Shown: positions 1 through 8,903 of the stretch, piece after piece
How the letters are laid out: each line of letters starts with the position of its first letter
Numbering within the stretch: the stretch's first letter is position 1
Origin: Dyadobacter sp. NIV53
Lineage (GTDB): Bacteria; Bacteroidota; Bacteroidia; Cytophagales; Spirosomataceae
Length of the DNA stretch: 64,000 nt
Assembly (NCBI RefSeq): GCF_019711195.1
Contig: NZ_CP081299.1
Span: forward strand, 1,240,001 to 1,304,000
Direction of reading: 5' to 3'
Position numbers and translations under genes: made by a program
Notes under the pieces: generated by a model
The model's input: only the letters and a program-made list of their open reading frames with translations
Told to the model about the DNA's origin: nothing
The model's database searches: none

Positions 1-159
1 AAGGAATAAAAAAGCGATAAAAATATTGAAAGCAAATAATAACTGACCGGCAAACCTTTTTAATCGTATATGCATTAGAAAATTATATTCAAAATTCCTA
101 AAAGTGTAATTAGCTAAAGGCGTTCCATAGCGCGGCCAATTGCTGACAGCCAAAAGCCA

Positions 160-1614
160 TCAGCTAATAATATCATTCACTACTTTTCCTGAAACATCCG
201 TAAGCCTGTATCTTCTGCCCAGATGTTTGAAAATGAGTTTCTCATGATTTAAGCCTAACTGATGTAAAACTGTTGCCTGAAAATCATGCACATGAACCGG
301 GTTACTCGCAATATTGTAACCTAATTCGTCTGTTTCGCCATAAACCATACCTGGTTTAATTCCACCGCCAGCCATCCAGATCGTGAAGCAACGCGGATGA
401 TGGTCCCGGCCATAATTATCAGCCGTTAATTTTCCTTGTGTGTAACTGGTACGGCCAAATTCGCCACCCCAGATAACAAGTGTTTCATCCAGCAATCCTC
501 TCTGTTTCAAATCCGTTACCAGTGCCGCAGAAGCCTGGTCCACATCTTTTGCCTGATTGGCAATTTCGAAAGGAAGGTTTCCGTGCTGATCCCATCCCTG
601 ATGATAAAGCTGCACAAAGCGAACACCATTTTCTGATAATTTTCTTGCCAATAGACAATTGGCGGCATATGTGCCGGGTACCAGGCAGTCAGGCCCATAC
701 AATTTAATAATATCGTCGGGTTCTTTGGAGAGATCCATTACTTCGGGCACAGCAGTCTGCATGCGATATGCCATTTCGTACTGCTTTACTTTGGCAGTAA
801 TTTCAGGATCACCAAATTCCTGGTAAGACAATTCATTCAGTTGTGATAAATTATCCAGCATATCGCGGCGGTCCTTCCGGTTCATTCCTTCCGGGTCGCG
901 CAGGTATAAAACAGGATCTTCCCCTTTGCTGAACTGTACGCCCTGATGTACCGAATCAAGAAATCCGTTTGACCATAATTTAGAATAAACTCCTTGTCCG
1001 TTTCCAACCCCACGGGAAAGCAAAACAGTAAAATTGGGCAGGTTTTTATTTTCATTACCCAAACCATAACTAAGCCAGGAACCCATACTTGGCCGGTTTC
1101 CCTGCTGTGAACCGGTTTGTAAAAATGTCAAAGCCGGATCATGGTTGATGGCTTCGGTATACATGGATTTTACGAAACAAAGGTCATCTACAATTTTGGC
1201 CGTGTATGGTAGAAGGTCACTGACCCATGCACGCGATTGACCATATTGTTTAAAATCGACAAATGACCCAACCAGCGGAAATGATGCCTGATTGGCCGTC
1301 ATACCCGTTAATCTCTGGTTTCCACGAACTGATGGCGGAATCTCTTTACCTGATAAATCCCTGAGTTTGGGTTTATAATCGAATAATTCCTGCTGGGATG
1401 GTGCTCCGTTCTGGAATAAATAAATGACACGTTTTGCCTTTGGTGCAAAATGAGGAATGCCGGGAGCAAATCCTTCTTCTTCCATTGCCCCTTTTCCAAA
1501 CAGATCCGGCATGAGCAAAGAACCCAAAGCAACGCCTCCGATTCCTAAACTTAAAGAAGACAAAAAGCGCCTTCTGTTAAAATTCAGGCCATGTTCCAAA
1601 ATTTCCTTTTCCAT
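160..1614 (-). CDS. Tat-exported DUF1501 family protein
   Basis: Exported protein of the DUF1501 family, a group with a sulfatase/alkaline-phosphatase-like fold and no settled function. A twin-arginine signal is visible at the N terminus (RRRF at residues 14-17, then a hydrophobic stretch GIGGVALGSLL), so export in folded form by Tat is predicted. The 484-residue length is normal, and conserved family stretches are present (HQGWDQHG, WGGEFGRT, GRDHHP). It lies 192 bases downstream of the DUF1549/DUF1553 gene on the same strand. The two families recur as neighbours in Planctomycetes and Bacteroidota, so a joint role at the cell surface is inferred. Family assignment is firm; activity is unknown. 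Confidence 0.9.
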   Translation of the reverse strand: MEKEILEHGLNFNRRRFLSSLSLGIGGVALGSLLMPDLFGKGAMEEEGFAPGIPHFAPKAKRVIYLFQNGAPSQQELFDYKPKLRDLSGKEIPPSVRGNQRLTGMTANQASFPLVGSFVDFKQYGQSRAWVSDLLPYTAKIVDDLCFVKSMYTEAINHDPALTFLQTGSQQGNRPSMGSWLSYGLGNENKNLPNFTVLLSRGVGNGQGVYSKLWSNGFLDSVHQGVQFSKGEDPVLYLRDPEGMNRKDRRDMLDNLSQLNELSYQEFGDPEITAKVKQYEMAYRMQTAVPEVMDLSKEPDDIIKLYGPDCLVPGTYAANCLLARKLSENGVRFVQLYHQGWDQHGNLPFEIANQAKDVDQASAALVTDLKQRGLLDETLVIWGGEFGRTSYTQGKLTADNYGRDHHPRCFTIWMAGGGIKPGMVYGETDELGYNIASNPVHVHDFQATVLHQLGLNHEKLIFKHLGRRYRLTDVSGKVVNDIIS

Positions 1615-1806
1615 TTCTTTTTAGCTTTTAGCAATTAGCAGTTGGCTATTATATTATACAATTAAGGTTATAAAAAACCTTATCAGGCTTAACTTCTTAA
1701 TGGTTGGTAAGCGGCAAAACGAACAACATTCATAGTTTAACTAACTGGACATCAACCATTATATCATTTAAAATTTACAATTAACCACTAATATTTAACA
1801 ATTAAA

Positions 1807-4121
1807 CTAAGTTTTAGTAATCGTTTCTTCCAGGTTATAGATGGTTGTAACAACACGCATTAACGCTGCCAGCGTTTTCTTATCCAGATTCTTCGTCATT
1901 GGATACTCTCCTATCGCAATTGTTTTTTCAGCAGTTGCAGGCGTCATAATTTTCAGCTCCTTTTCATAATAAGCCGTCAGGACTTCTACCTCTTTTTCAC
2001 TTGGTGTACGACAAACAATAAGCCGGAATGCCTTGATAATTTTGTCTTTGGAAACACTTTTTTCGAGTAACAATTTCGCTGCCAGTACTCTCGACGCTTC
2101 CAGCACAGCAGGGTCGTTCATCATAACCAATGCCTGTAATGGGGTATTGGTTTTCAATCTTTTCACCTCACATAAATCCCGGTTACTTGCATCAAAAATA
2201 CCCATTGTCGGTGGCGGGACAGTACGTTTTATTAATGTATACATTCCTCTTCTGTAAAGACTTGCGCCATGATCCTGATTGTAAATGGACAATAATCCCC
2301 GGCCTGATGTAGCACCTTCCCATAACCCCGCTGGCTGGTAAGGTTTCACACTTGGCCCGCCAAGGGTTTTATTCAGCAACCCGCTGCTCGACAATACGAG
2401 ATCTTTAATAAACTCAGCATGAATACGATAACGTGAACCTCGGGCCAATAAAATATTTTCCGGATCTACCGCTAATTTCTCCTTTGTAATAATAGCAGAT
2501 TGCCGGTAAGTGGCCGAAGTAACCATTTGTTTTACCAGTCTTTTGATATCCCAGTCGTGCTCCATAAAATCAGATGCAAGCCAGTCGAGCAAGGCAGGAT
2601 GTGACGGAAGCTCTCCTTGCATACCAAAATCACCGGAAGTTTTGACAATACCTTTTCCAAAAAATTCCTGCCATAAAATATTCACATATACTCTTGCAGT
2701 TAATGGATTTTTTTATCAAACAGCCATTGTGATAAACCCAGGCGGTTTTTAGGATATTTTGCATTGAATGGTAAAATAGATGCCGGTGTGCCAGGCTGCA
2801 CTTCGTCCCCGGGTGCATCGTACACTCCCCTTTTCAAAATGTGTGTTTTGCGCGTCGTATCCAGATCACCCATTACTGATACGATCAGGCGGTTTGTGTC
2901 CGGCTTATTGACGAAAGTCAGGATGTTCTTTACGTCATCATTACTGATTTCCATTAGTGGCTTTTTAGCATATGTTTCCGGACCGCCAATAACCGATTCA
3001 ATTCCCTCCTCTCTTACATTATTAAAAAAAGCGAACATCTGGTAATATTCTTTCTGAGAAAAAGGATCATACTTATGATCATGACAATGCGCACATTCAA
3101 GCGTTACACCCAGTAACCCTTTGCCAAACAAATCGTTACGGTCTGTCACATACATGATCCGGTATTCTTCGGGAATAACCCCACCCTCTTCTGTGATTTT
3201 ATGATTCCGGTTAAAACCTGTTGCCAGTAATTGTTCTTTTGTAGAATTTGGCATTAAATCACCCGCAATCTGCCAGGTCACAAAATCATTGTAATGCATA
3301 TTTTTATTGAAAGCATGAATCACCCAGTCGCGCCATGGCCATTGCGTACGGTAGCCATCATCCTGATAACCATGTGAATCAGCATATCGCGCAAGATCCA
3401 GCCAGTGTAGTGCCATTTTTTCCCCGTAAGCCGGATTTTGCAGCAACTGATCTACCATTTTTTCATACGCCTTCGGACTATTATCTGCCATGAATTCGTC
3501 CATCATTTTGAGTGTCGGAGGCAGCCCGACCACATCCAGGCTTAGTCGCTTCAGCAATCTTTCTTTGTCCGCTTCTTCATTAGGAGCCAATCCTTTTTGT
3601 TCCTGTTTTTGTAAAACGAAATAATCAATTTCATTTCTTGGCCATTCCTTCATTTCAACTTTCGGAAGTGCAGGTTTTTTAGGAGCAACAAAAGCCCAGT
3701 GTTTTTCATACTTCGCACCTTGTTTGATCCATTTCCCGATCAGGTCTATTTCACGGTGTGATAGTTTTAAATTGGAAGCTGGAGGCGGCATCAACAAGGA
3801 TGTATCAGCAGTAGTTATTCTCAGGTAAGCTTGTGATAATTCGGGTTTTCCGGCAACGAGTGCATGAGCTTTAGGGTTTTCTTTTAGAGCCTGAAAAGCA
3901 TTTTCAGCAATATCCAGGCGTAAACCGGCCTCTCTTTTATTGGCATCGGGTCCATGGCAGGCAAGGCATTTATCCGACAAAATTGGCCGGATATCAAAAT
4001 TATAACTGATCTCTTCCGGTAACTTTTCTTCCTTTGTTTGACTCGAAGAATCGTTGTCACAACATTGAAACGCCAAACCAAAGACTGTAATGAGAATTAA
4101 GGTTATTGAAGTTCTAAACAT
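1807..4121 (-). CDS. DUF1549/DUF1553 cytochrome-c-like lipoprotein (one frame break)
   Basis: Planctomycete-type PSCyt1-DUF1549-DUF1553 protein, about 771 residues once repaired. The N terminus has a lipoprotein-like signal ending in Cys (LAFQCC). A haem-binding CLACH motif follows within the first 60 residues, then the DUF1549 domain with the signature CAHCHDHKYDP, then the C-terminal DUF1553 domain. The frame breaks in a run of seven T on the plus strand (2706-2712): one more base there restores the expected join between LGLSQWLFDKK and NPLTARVYVNILWQ. The 3' part alone reads as an open frame at 1807-2685. Family known; redox or hydrolytic role unproven. The break is more likely a sequence error than decay because both halves are otherwise intact. 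Confidence 0.85.
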
Positions 4122-4304
4122 AACGAAGGATCACAGATTAAAACAACATACACTTTGTAATATAACTAATTAACTAAAAAAATGTACATTTATTGGAGCA
4201 ATTTAGTCAATTATCTGTCAGTCAACTATCCTGCACTATGCTGTTTTCTCAAATTATGTGCCCTGAAATACATTTAAATTAAAAGCGTTCTGATTTATAA
4301 ATAG

Positions 4305-4335
4305 AAAATCCCGGCCAATTATTCAGCCGGGATTT
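4305..4335 (-). terminator. Hairpin terminator downstream of the DUF885 gene
   Basis: Inverted repeat AAATCCCGGC / GCCGGGATTT separated by about ten bases, directly after the stop codon of the minus-strand DUF885 gene and followed on that strand by T-rich sequence. Shape and position fit an intrinsic terminator. Confidence 0.65.
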
Positions 4336-4337
4336 CC

Positions 4338-6110
4338 TTATTTTTTCGAAGCGATCCAGAAATTCACTTTGTCTTCCAGTAATTTTAAAGGCACGCAACC
4401 AGACTCCAGTACCAGATTATGAAATTCTTTGATATCAAATTTGGCACCCAGTTCTTTTTCAGCTTTTGATCGCAGTTCACGGATCTTTAACTGACCAATT
4501 TTATAAGATAAAGCCTGGCCACCGGCTGCCATATACCTTTCAATTTCCGCAGTAATACTTTCTTCCGATTCGGCTTCATGATCCAGTGAATACTGAATGG
4601 CCTTTTCGCGGGTCCAACCTTTGGAATGTAATCCTGTATCCACAACCAAACGGATAGCGCGATGCATTTCCGCACTTAACATGCCAAAATATTGATAAGG
4701 ATCCGTATATAACCCAAGTTCCTTGCCCAGTGATTCACAATACAAAGCCCAGCCTTCGCCATAAGCGCTATACCACAAATTTTTACGAAATTCAGGAAGT
4801 TCCTTATTTTCCTGTTGTAACGAGATTTGATAATGATGTCCCGGAATGGCTTCATGCAGGAACAAACTTTCATCTGAAACTACATTATACTTTTTAGCGT
4901 TGGGAACCGGAACATAAAAAATGCCAGGCCTGGTACCGTTTGCAAGGCCCGGATTGTACTCCGCAGATGCAGAAGCTTCCCGGAATGCCTCAGTACGGCG
5001 AACCTGAAAAGCAGTTTTCGGGGTCAGGTCAAACAGCTTTTTCAGATTTGGCTTCATTGTTTCATGAATGTGGTTAAAATTGGCAATAACCTCCTCCGGC
5101 TTGCTGAATGGCATCAGTTTCTGATTGGAGCGAACATCATTAAAGAAAGATTTCAGGTCACCTTTAAATCCAACCTGATTTTTAACAGTTTCCATTTCCT
5201 TTGAAATTCGCTCCACTTCATTTAATCCGAGCTGATGAATTTCATCAGCGGTCATTTCGGTTGTCGTAAAATATTTGATACTAAAATCGTACAAAGCTTT
5301 GCCGTCGGGAAGCGCATCGAAACCTGATGTTTTACGGCCGGCAGACAAATATTCCTTTGCTGTAAATTCATGCAGTTTTTTAAACACCGGAATGATTTTA
5401 TTTTCCACCATCGCAGCATATTCTTTTTCGAGCTTAGTTTTGTCCGCATCAGAAAAATCCTTCGGAAAATTCTTTACAGGAGTATAAAACAAATGTCCTG
5501 TGGCTGGTCCATGATCCATGTCTGCCAGTTGTGGTATCAGCTTTTTGATCAGCGATGTTGGTAAAACATATCCCTGCTTCAATCCGGTTTTCATATTTAC
5601 CATCGCTGTATCTGCCCATACCACAAATCCATCCAGTCTTTTTAACCAGTTTTCGTAGTCTTTTACGGTTTTAAAAGGTTGAATACTAGTACCGCCCGCC
5701 AATTGCGCAATCATGAGATGAGTCGAAAAGATCTGATTAAGCGGCATCAGTTCGGTATGAAAACGTAAACCTTCCAGATTGATATTGCATTCCCAAAGCA
5801 CAAGGTCATAACTTACTTTTTCCTCAGCAGATAACTTTTCCCTGTCATATTTTTTCAGTTCAGCCTGGTACTTTTTGTAAAATGCAGTCAGTTTGTCCTT
5901 CCCGGCTTTTGTGAGATCATCCGACATTAGATCGTTATAACGGTTATCTCCGTTCATGGTTGCTTCAAGCGGATACAACGGAAGCCGTTCTTCGTAATAA
6001 GCATCAAAAAATTTACTGACCGGCATCGCCGATTCATCGTTCGTGGATTTTTGTTGACAAGCCTGCATAAGCATTCCAAAAGTGATGGCGAATAGCGTAT
6101 ATTTCAGCAT
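4338..6110 (-). CDS. DUF885 family lipoprotein, putative metallopeptidase
   Basis: Member of the DUF885 family of presumed zinc peptidases. A short signal ends at a lipobox-like LMQAC (Cys18), suggesting a lipid-anchored periplasmic or surface protein. The family motif HEAIPGHHYQ lies near residue 418 and supplies the likely zinc-binding His and Glu residues. At 590 residues it is full length. It is transcribed alone: the neighbouring methyltransferase gene diverges 184 bases away, and a hairpin terminator follows the stop. Substrate cannot be told from sequence. Family certain; enzymatic role inferred from the motif. Confidence 0.88.
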   Translation of the reverse strand: MLKYTLFAITFGMLMQACQQKSTNDESAMPVSKFFDAYYEERLPLYPLEATMNGDNRYNDLMSDDLTKAGKDKLTAFYKKYQAELKKYDREKLSAEEKVSYDLVLWECNINLEGLRFHTELMPLNQIFSTHLMIAQLAGGTSIQPFKTVKDYENWLKRLDGFVVWADTAMVNMKTGLKQGYVLPTSLIKKLIPQLADMDHGPATGHLFYTPVKNFPKDFSDADKTKLEKEYAAMVENKIIPVFKKLHEFTAKEYLSAGRKTSGFDALPDGKALYDFSIKYFTTTEMTADEIHQLGLNEVERISKEMETVKNQVGFKGDLKSFFNDVRSNQKLMPFSKPEEVIANFNHIHETMKPNLKKLFDLTPKTAFQVRRTEAFREASASAEYNPGLANGTRPGIFYVPVPNAKKYNVVSDESLFLHEAIPGHHYQISLQQENKELPEFRKNLWYSAYGEGWALYCESLGKELGLYTDPYQYFGMLSAEMHRAIRLVVDTGLHSKGWTREKAIQYSLDHEAESEESITAEIERYMAAGGQALSYKIGQLKIRELRSKAEKELGAKFDIKEFHNLVLESGCVPLKLLEDKVNFWIASKK

Positions 6111-6294
6111 TTTATCGATTGTTTATATTGAAAAAGTAAAATAAGAACCTTTAAATGATTATTTCGACTCTACGACCAATTTATCGAATATTTATTTACC
6201 GGTAATCAACAGACTAAATGAATACATTTCAAAAACGTAACTTGCGCGACCGGAAATTACCTCACGTTATTAAAACTCATTCAGCTAATATAAA

Positions 6295-6921
6295 ATGGAC
6301 ATATTAACATTCATACAGGAAAACTTTCTTGCCGATATTAAAACTTACAAGCCAACAAAATTTACAAAACCTGATAAGTTAATTGAAATCGCATCTGCGT
6401 GGAAAGGCCTGGAAATGGTTATCGAAGATATCATTGAACACTTTGGACTGGACCGAAAACGCTGCATAGAATTTGGCGTTGAATTTGGCTACTCCTCGGT
6501 GGTGTTTTCTAATTATTTTGAGAAAGTTGTAGGTGTTGATACATTTGAAGGCGATGAACATACGGTTAATAAGGGCGATCATTTCGAAGAGACAAGAGCA
6601 AGACTTGCTTCATTTACCAATATTGAACTGTTCAAATCGGATTATAAGGACTGGATTGTAAAAGATTCGGGACACTATAATCTTGCCCACGTAGATATCG
6701 TACACAATTATAAGGAAACATTCGAGTGTGGTTTGTGGGCTGCACAACACAGCGATTGTACTATTTTCCACGATACTGAAAGTTTTCCGGCAGTAAGACG
6801 CGCTGTTATCGACATTGCAAAAGCAACCGGCCAGAAAGCATACAATTATCCCAAACATTATGGGTTGGGAATACTCGTCAACACAAAAGCAATTAATAAA
6901 ATAAAAGAAGAATATGAGTAA
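6295..6921 (+). CDS. Class I SAM-dependent methyltransferase
   Basis: A 208-residue Rossmann-fold methyltransferase. The SAM-binding loop is IEFGVEFGYSS near residues 60-70, followed by an acidic end-of-strand motif VVGVDTFEGDE. A second conserved stretch is NLAHVDIVHNYKET, typical of methyltransferases that act on sugars or small hydroxyl substrates, although the substrate is unknown. It overlaps the next gene (ribokinase) by eight bases and so is translationally coupled to a nucleoside-salvage operon. A role on a nucleoside or sugar is possible but only inferred. No Shine-Dalgarno is obvious. The start at 6295 keeps the whole domain. Confidence 0.75.
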   Translation: MDILTFIQENFLADIKTYKPTKFTKPDKLIEIASAWKGLEMVIEDIIEHFGLDRKRCIEFGVEFGYSSVVFSNYFEKVVGVDTFEGDEHTVNKGDHFEETRARLASFTNIELFKSDYKDWIVKDSGHYNLAHVDIVHNYKETFECGLWAAQHSDCTIFHDTESFPAVRRAVIDIAKATGQKAYNYPKHYGLGILVNTKAINKIKEEYE

Positions 6922-7809
6922 AAAAGTACTGATTATTGGTAGTTCGAATACTGATATGGTGGTAAAAACAAAAGAATTTCCAAAACCTGGTGAAACTGTT
7001 TTAGGCGGAACTTTCCTGATGAATCCTGGTGGAAAGGGAGCAAACCAGGCTGTTGCCGCAGCCAGGCTTGGAGCTGATGTACGCTTCGTAACTAAAATTG
7101 GAAAGGATATTTTTGGTAAGCAGGCCGTTGAAGGATTTAAGAAAGAAGGTCTAGATATTAATAATTTGATTGAAACCAGTGAATTTGCATCAGGCGTTGC
7201 GTTGATTACAGTAAGTGAAAGTGGTGAAAATGAAATTGTTGTGGCATCCGGTGCCAATATGGATTTAAAACCGGACGATCTTCCTGATTCAGTTTTTGAA
7301 GATGTATCATACGTTTTAGTACAATTGGAAATACCGCTTGAAACTGTTAGATATATTGTAAAAAAATGCGATGAACTTCATATCAAAGTAATCCTGAATC
7401 CTGCTCCTGCTGTAAAACTGGATGATGAGCTACTGAAAGGAATTTATCTGATTACACCTAATGAAACTGAAACACAGATCATTACCGGCATTTTACCGAA
7501 TGATGCCGACTCATTAAAAGATGCCGCTTTGCATTTTCGAAAAAAGGAATTGAAAATATTATTATCACCATTGGAAAAAAAGGTGTTTTCTTAATGAACG
7601 AACAACACTGCGGGATCATCCCGGCCATGGAAGTAAAACCGGTTGACACCACTGCCGCTGGTGATGTATTCAACGGTGCGGTTCTGACTGCTTTAGCGTC
7701 TGGAAAAGACTGGATCGAAGCCTGTCAATATGCCTGCAAAGCCGCTGCCATATCTGTTACCAGAATGGGTGCACAAAGTTCGGCTCCGTTTGAAAATGAA
7801 ATAGAATAA
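6914..7809 (+). CDS. rbsK: Ribokinase (one frame break)
   Basis: Phosphorylates ribose to ribose 5-phosphate. The product is a PfkB-family kinase of about 298 residues after repair. The first half has the substrate-binding elements NTDMV and NPGGKGANQAVAAARLGA. The second has the catalytic loop DTTAAGDVFNG, with Ala where many ribokinases have Gly, and the C-terminal potassium-site region. The frame breaks at an A run (7540-7545): one extra A changes the tail to the expected KKGIENIIITIGKKGVF and joins it to the open frame starting near 7594. It sits between a methyltransferase (8-base overlap) and a nucleoside hydrolase 25 bases downstream. A one-base deletion error is likelier than gene loss. 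Confidence 0.87.
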
Positions 7810-7834
7810 AAATATATAACCTCCACTTCACAAC

Positions 7835-8773
7835 ATGCAAAAAATACCCGTTATAATAGATTGCGACCCTGGCCATGATGATGCATTGATGCTAATGCTG
7901 GCGTTTGGCAGTGGCAAATTTGATGTAAAAGGGGTTACGACTTCAGCCGGAAATCAAACACAGGACAAAACCCTGGCCAATGCGCTGAAAATCCTGACAC
8001 TTATCGGAGCTGACGTTCCGGTGTACAGAGGTTGCGAAAAACCACTTTTCCGAAATCTGATCATCGCGGATTACGTACATGGTGAAACCGGGCTGGACGG
8101 CCCGTCCCTTCCACAACCTGCTTTTCAGGCAAAATCTATTTCGGCAGTTGAAGGAATTGCTGAAATTCTGAGTAATAGTACTGAAAAAATAACGATCGTA
8201 CCAACCGGGCCTTTGACCAACATTGCGACTTTTTTATTGGCTTATCCGCACTTAAAGCATAAAATTGAACGTATTTCATTAATGGGGGGCGGAATTTTCC
8301 GGGGCAATATGACTCCCCTGGCAGAGTTCAATATATTCGCTGATCCGGAAGCAGCACATATCGTTTTTAAATCAGGTTTACCGATAACCATGTGTGGCCT
8401 CGACGTTACACATAAGGCATTGGTTTTCCAAAAAGACATTGATATGTTCAGGTCTATTGGTAATAAATCCGGTTTGGCAACTGCTGATCTGATGGATTTC
8501 TTTTCGATATTTTACAGGGCAAATCGTCTTGAACTGGATGGCGGAGCGGCTTTACATGATCCGTGCGCTATTGCCTGGCTGATAGATCCGGATATGTTTT
8601 TAACCCGGTCATGTTATGTGGATGTAGAGCTCAATGGCAGCCTGACAACCGGCACTACCGTAGTGGATTTTTATAATGTGATGGGTAAAGAGCCCAATGC
8701 GGAAGTTGTGTATGATATAAACCGGGAGAAATATATTCAAATGCTTTACGACGCGATCAGTACGTTACCATGA
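7835..8773 (+). CDS. Nucleoside hydrolase (IUNH family)
   Basis: Hydrolyses the N-glycosidic bond of nucleosides to give free base and ribose. The 312-residue protein starts with the calcium-binding signature DCDPGHDDALML. Further family elements are VPTGPLTNIA and the Asp-rich HDPCAIAWLIDPD near the C terminus. It follows the ribokinase gene by 25 bases on the same strand, which makes metabolic sense: ribose released here would be phosphorylated by the kinase next door. Specificity for purine or pyrimidine nucleosides cannot be decided from sequence. It has no signal peptide and is cytoplasmic. Confidence 0.9.
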   Translation: MQKIPVIIDCDPGHDDALMLMLAFGSGKFDVKGVTTSAGNQTQDKTLANALKILTLIGADVPVYRGCEKPLFRNLIIADYVHGETGLDGPSLPQPAFQAKSISAVEGIAEILSNSTEKITIVPTGPLTNIATFLLAYPHLKHKIERISLMGGGIFRGNMTPLAEFNIFADPEAAHIVFKSGLPITMCGLDVTHKALVFQKDIDMFRSIGNKSGLATADLMDFFSIFYRANRLELDGGAALHDPCAIAWLIDPDMFLTRSCYVDVELNGSLTTGTTVVDFYNVMGKEPNAEVVYDINREKYIQMLYDAISTLP

Positions 8774-8828
8774 ATTTACAGATTCATCTTTTACACCAGT
8801 TCCCCGCAGAAGGTTAGGGTATGTTAAC

Positions 8829-8887
8829 GGTGGCATGGCTGATCAAACAAGCTTCGTGAAATGGTTGTTTCGATCATCCGTGCCACC
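8829..8887. repeat. Imperfect hairpin with a dispersed repeat arm
   Basis: Between two convergent genes lies a long imperfect inverted repeat: GGTGGCA, then TGATCAAACAA, a loop, then TTGTTTCGATCA, then TGCCACC. It could serve as a bidirectional terminator, although no T run follows on either strand. The left arm (GTGGCATGGCTGATCAAA) nearly matches a sequence on the opposite strand at 22511-22529, so it may be a REP-like repeat. Confidence 0.5.
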
Positions 8888-8903
8888 GATTCCATGGCTA
8901 TTC

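Noticed and set aside
6610..7257. 215-codon minus-strand open frame
   Set aside because: Antisense shadow of the methyltransferase and ribokinase genes, with low-complexity composition and no recognisable domain.
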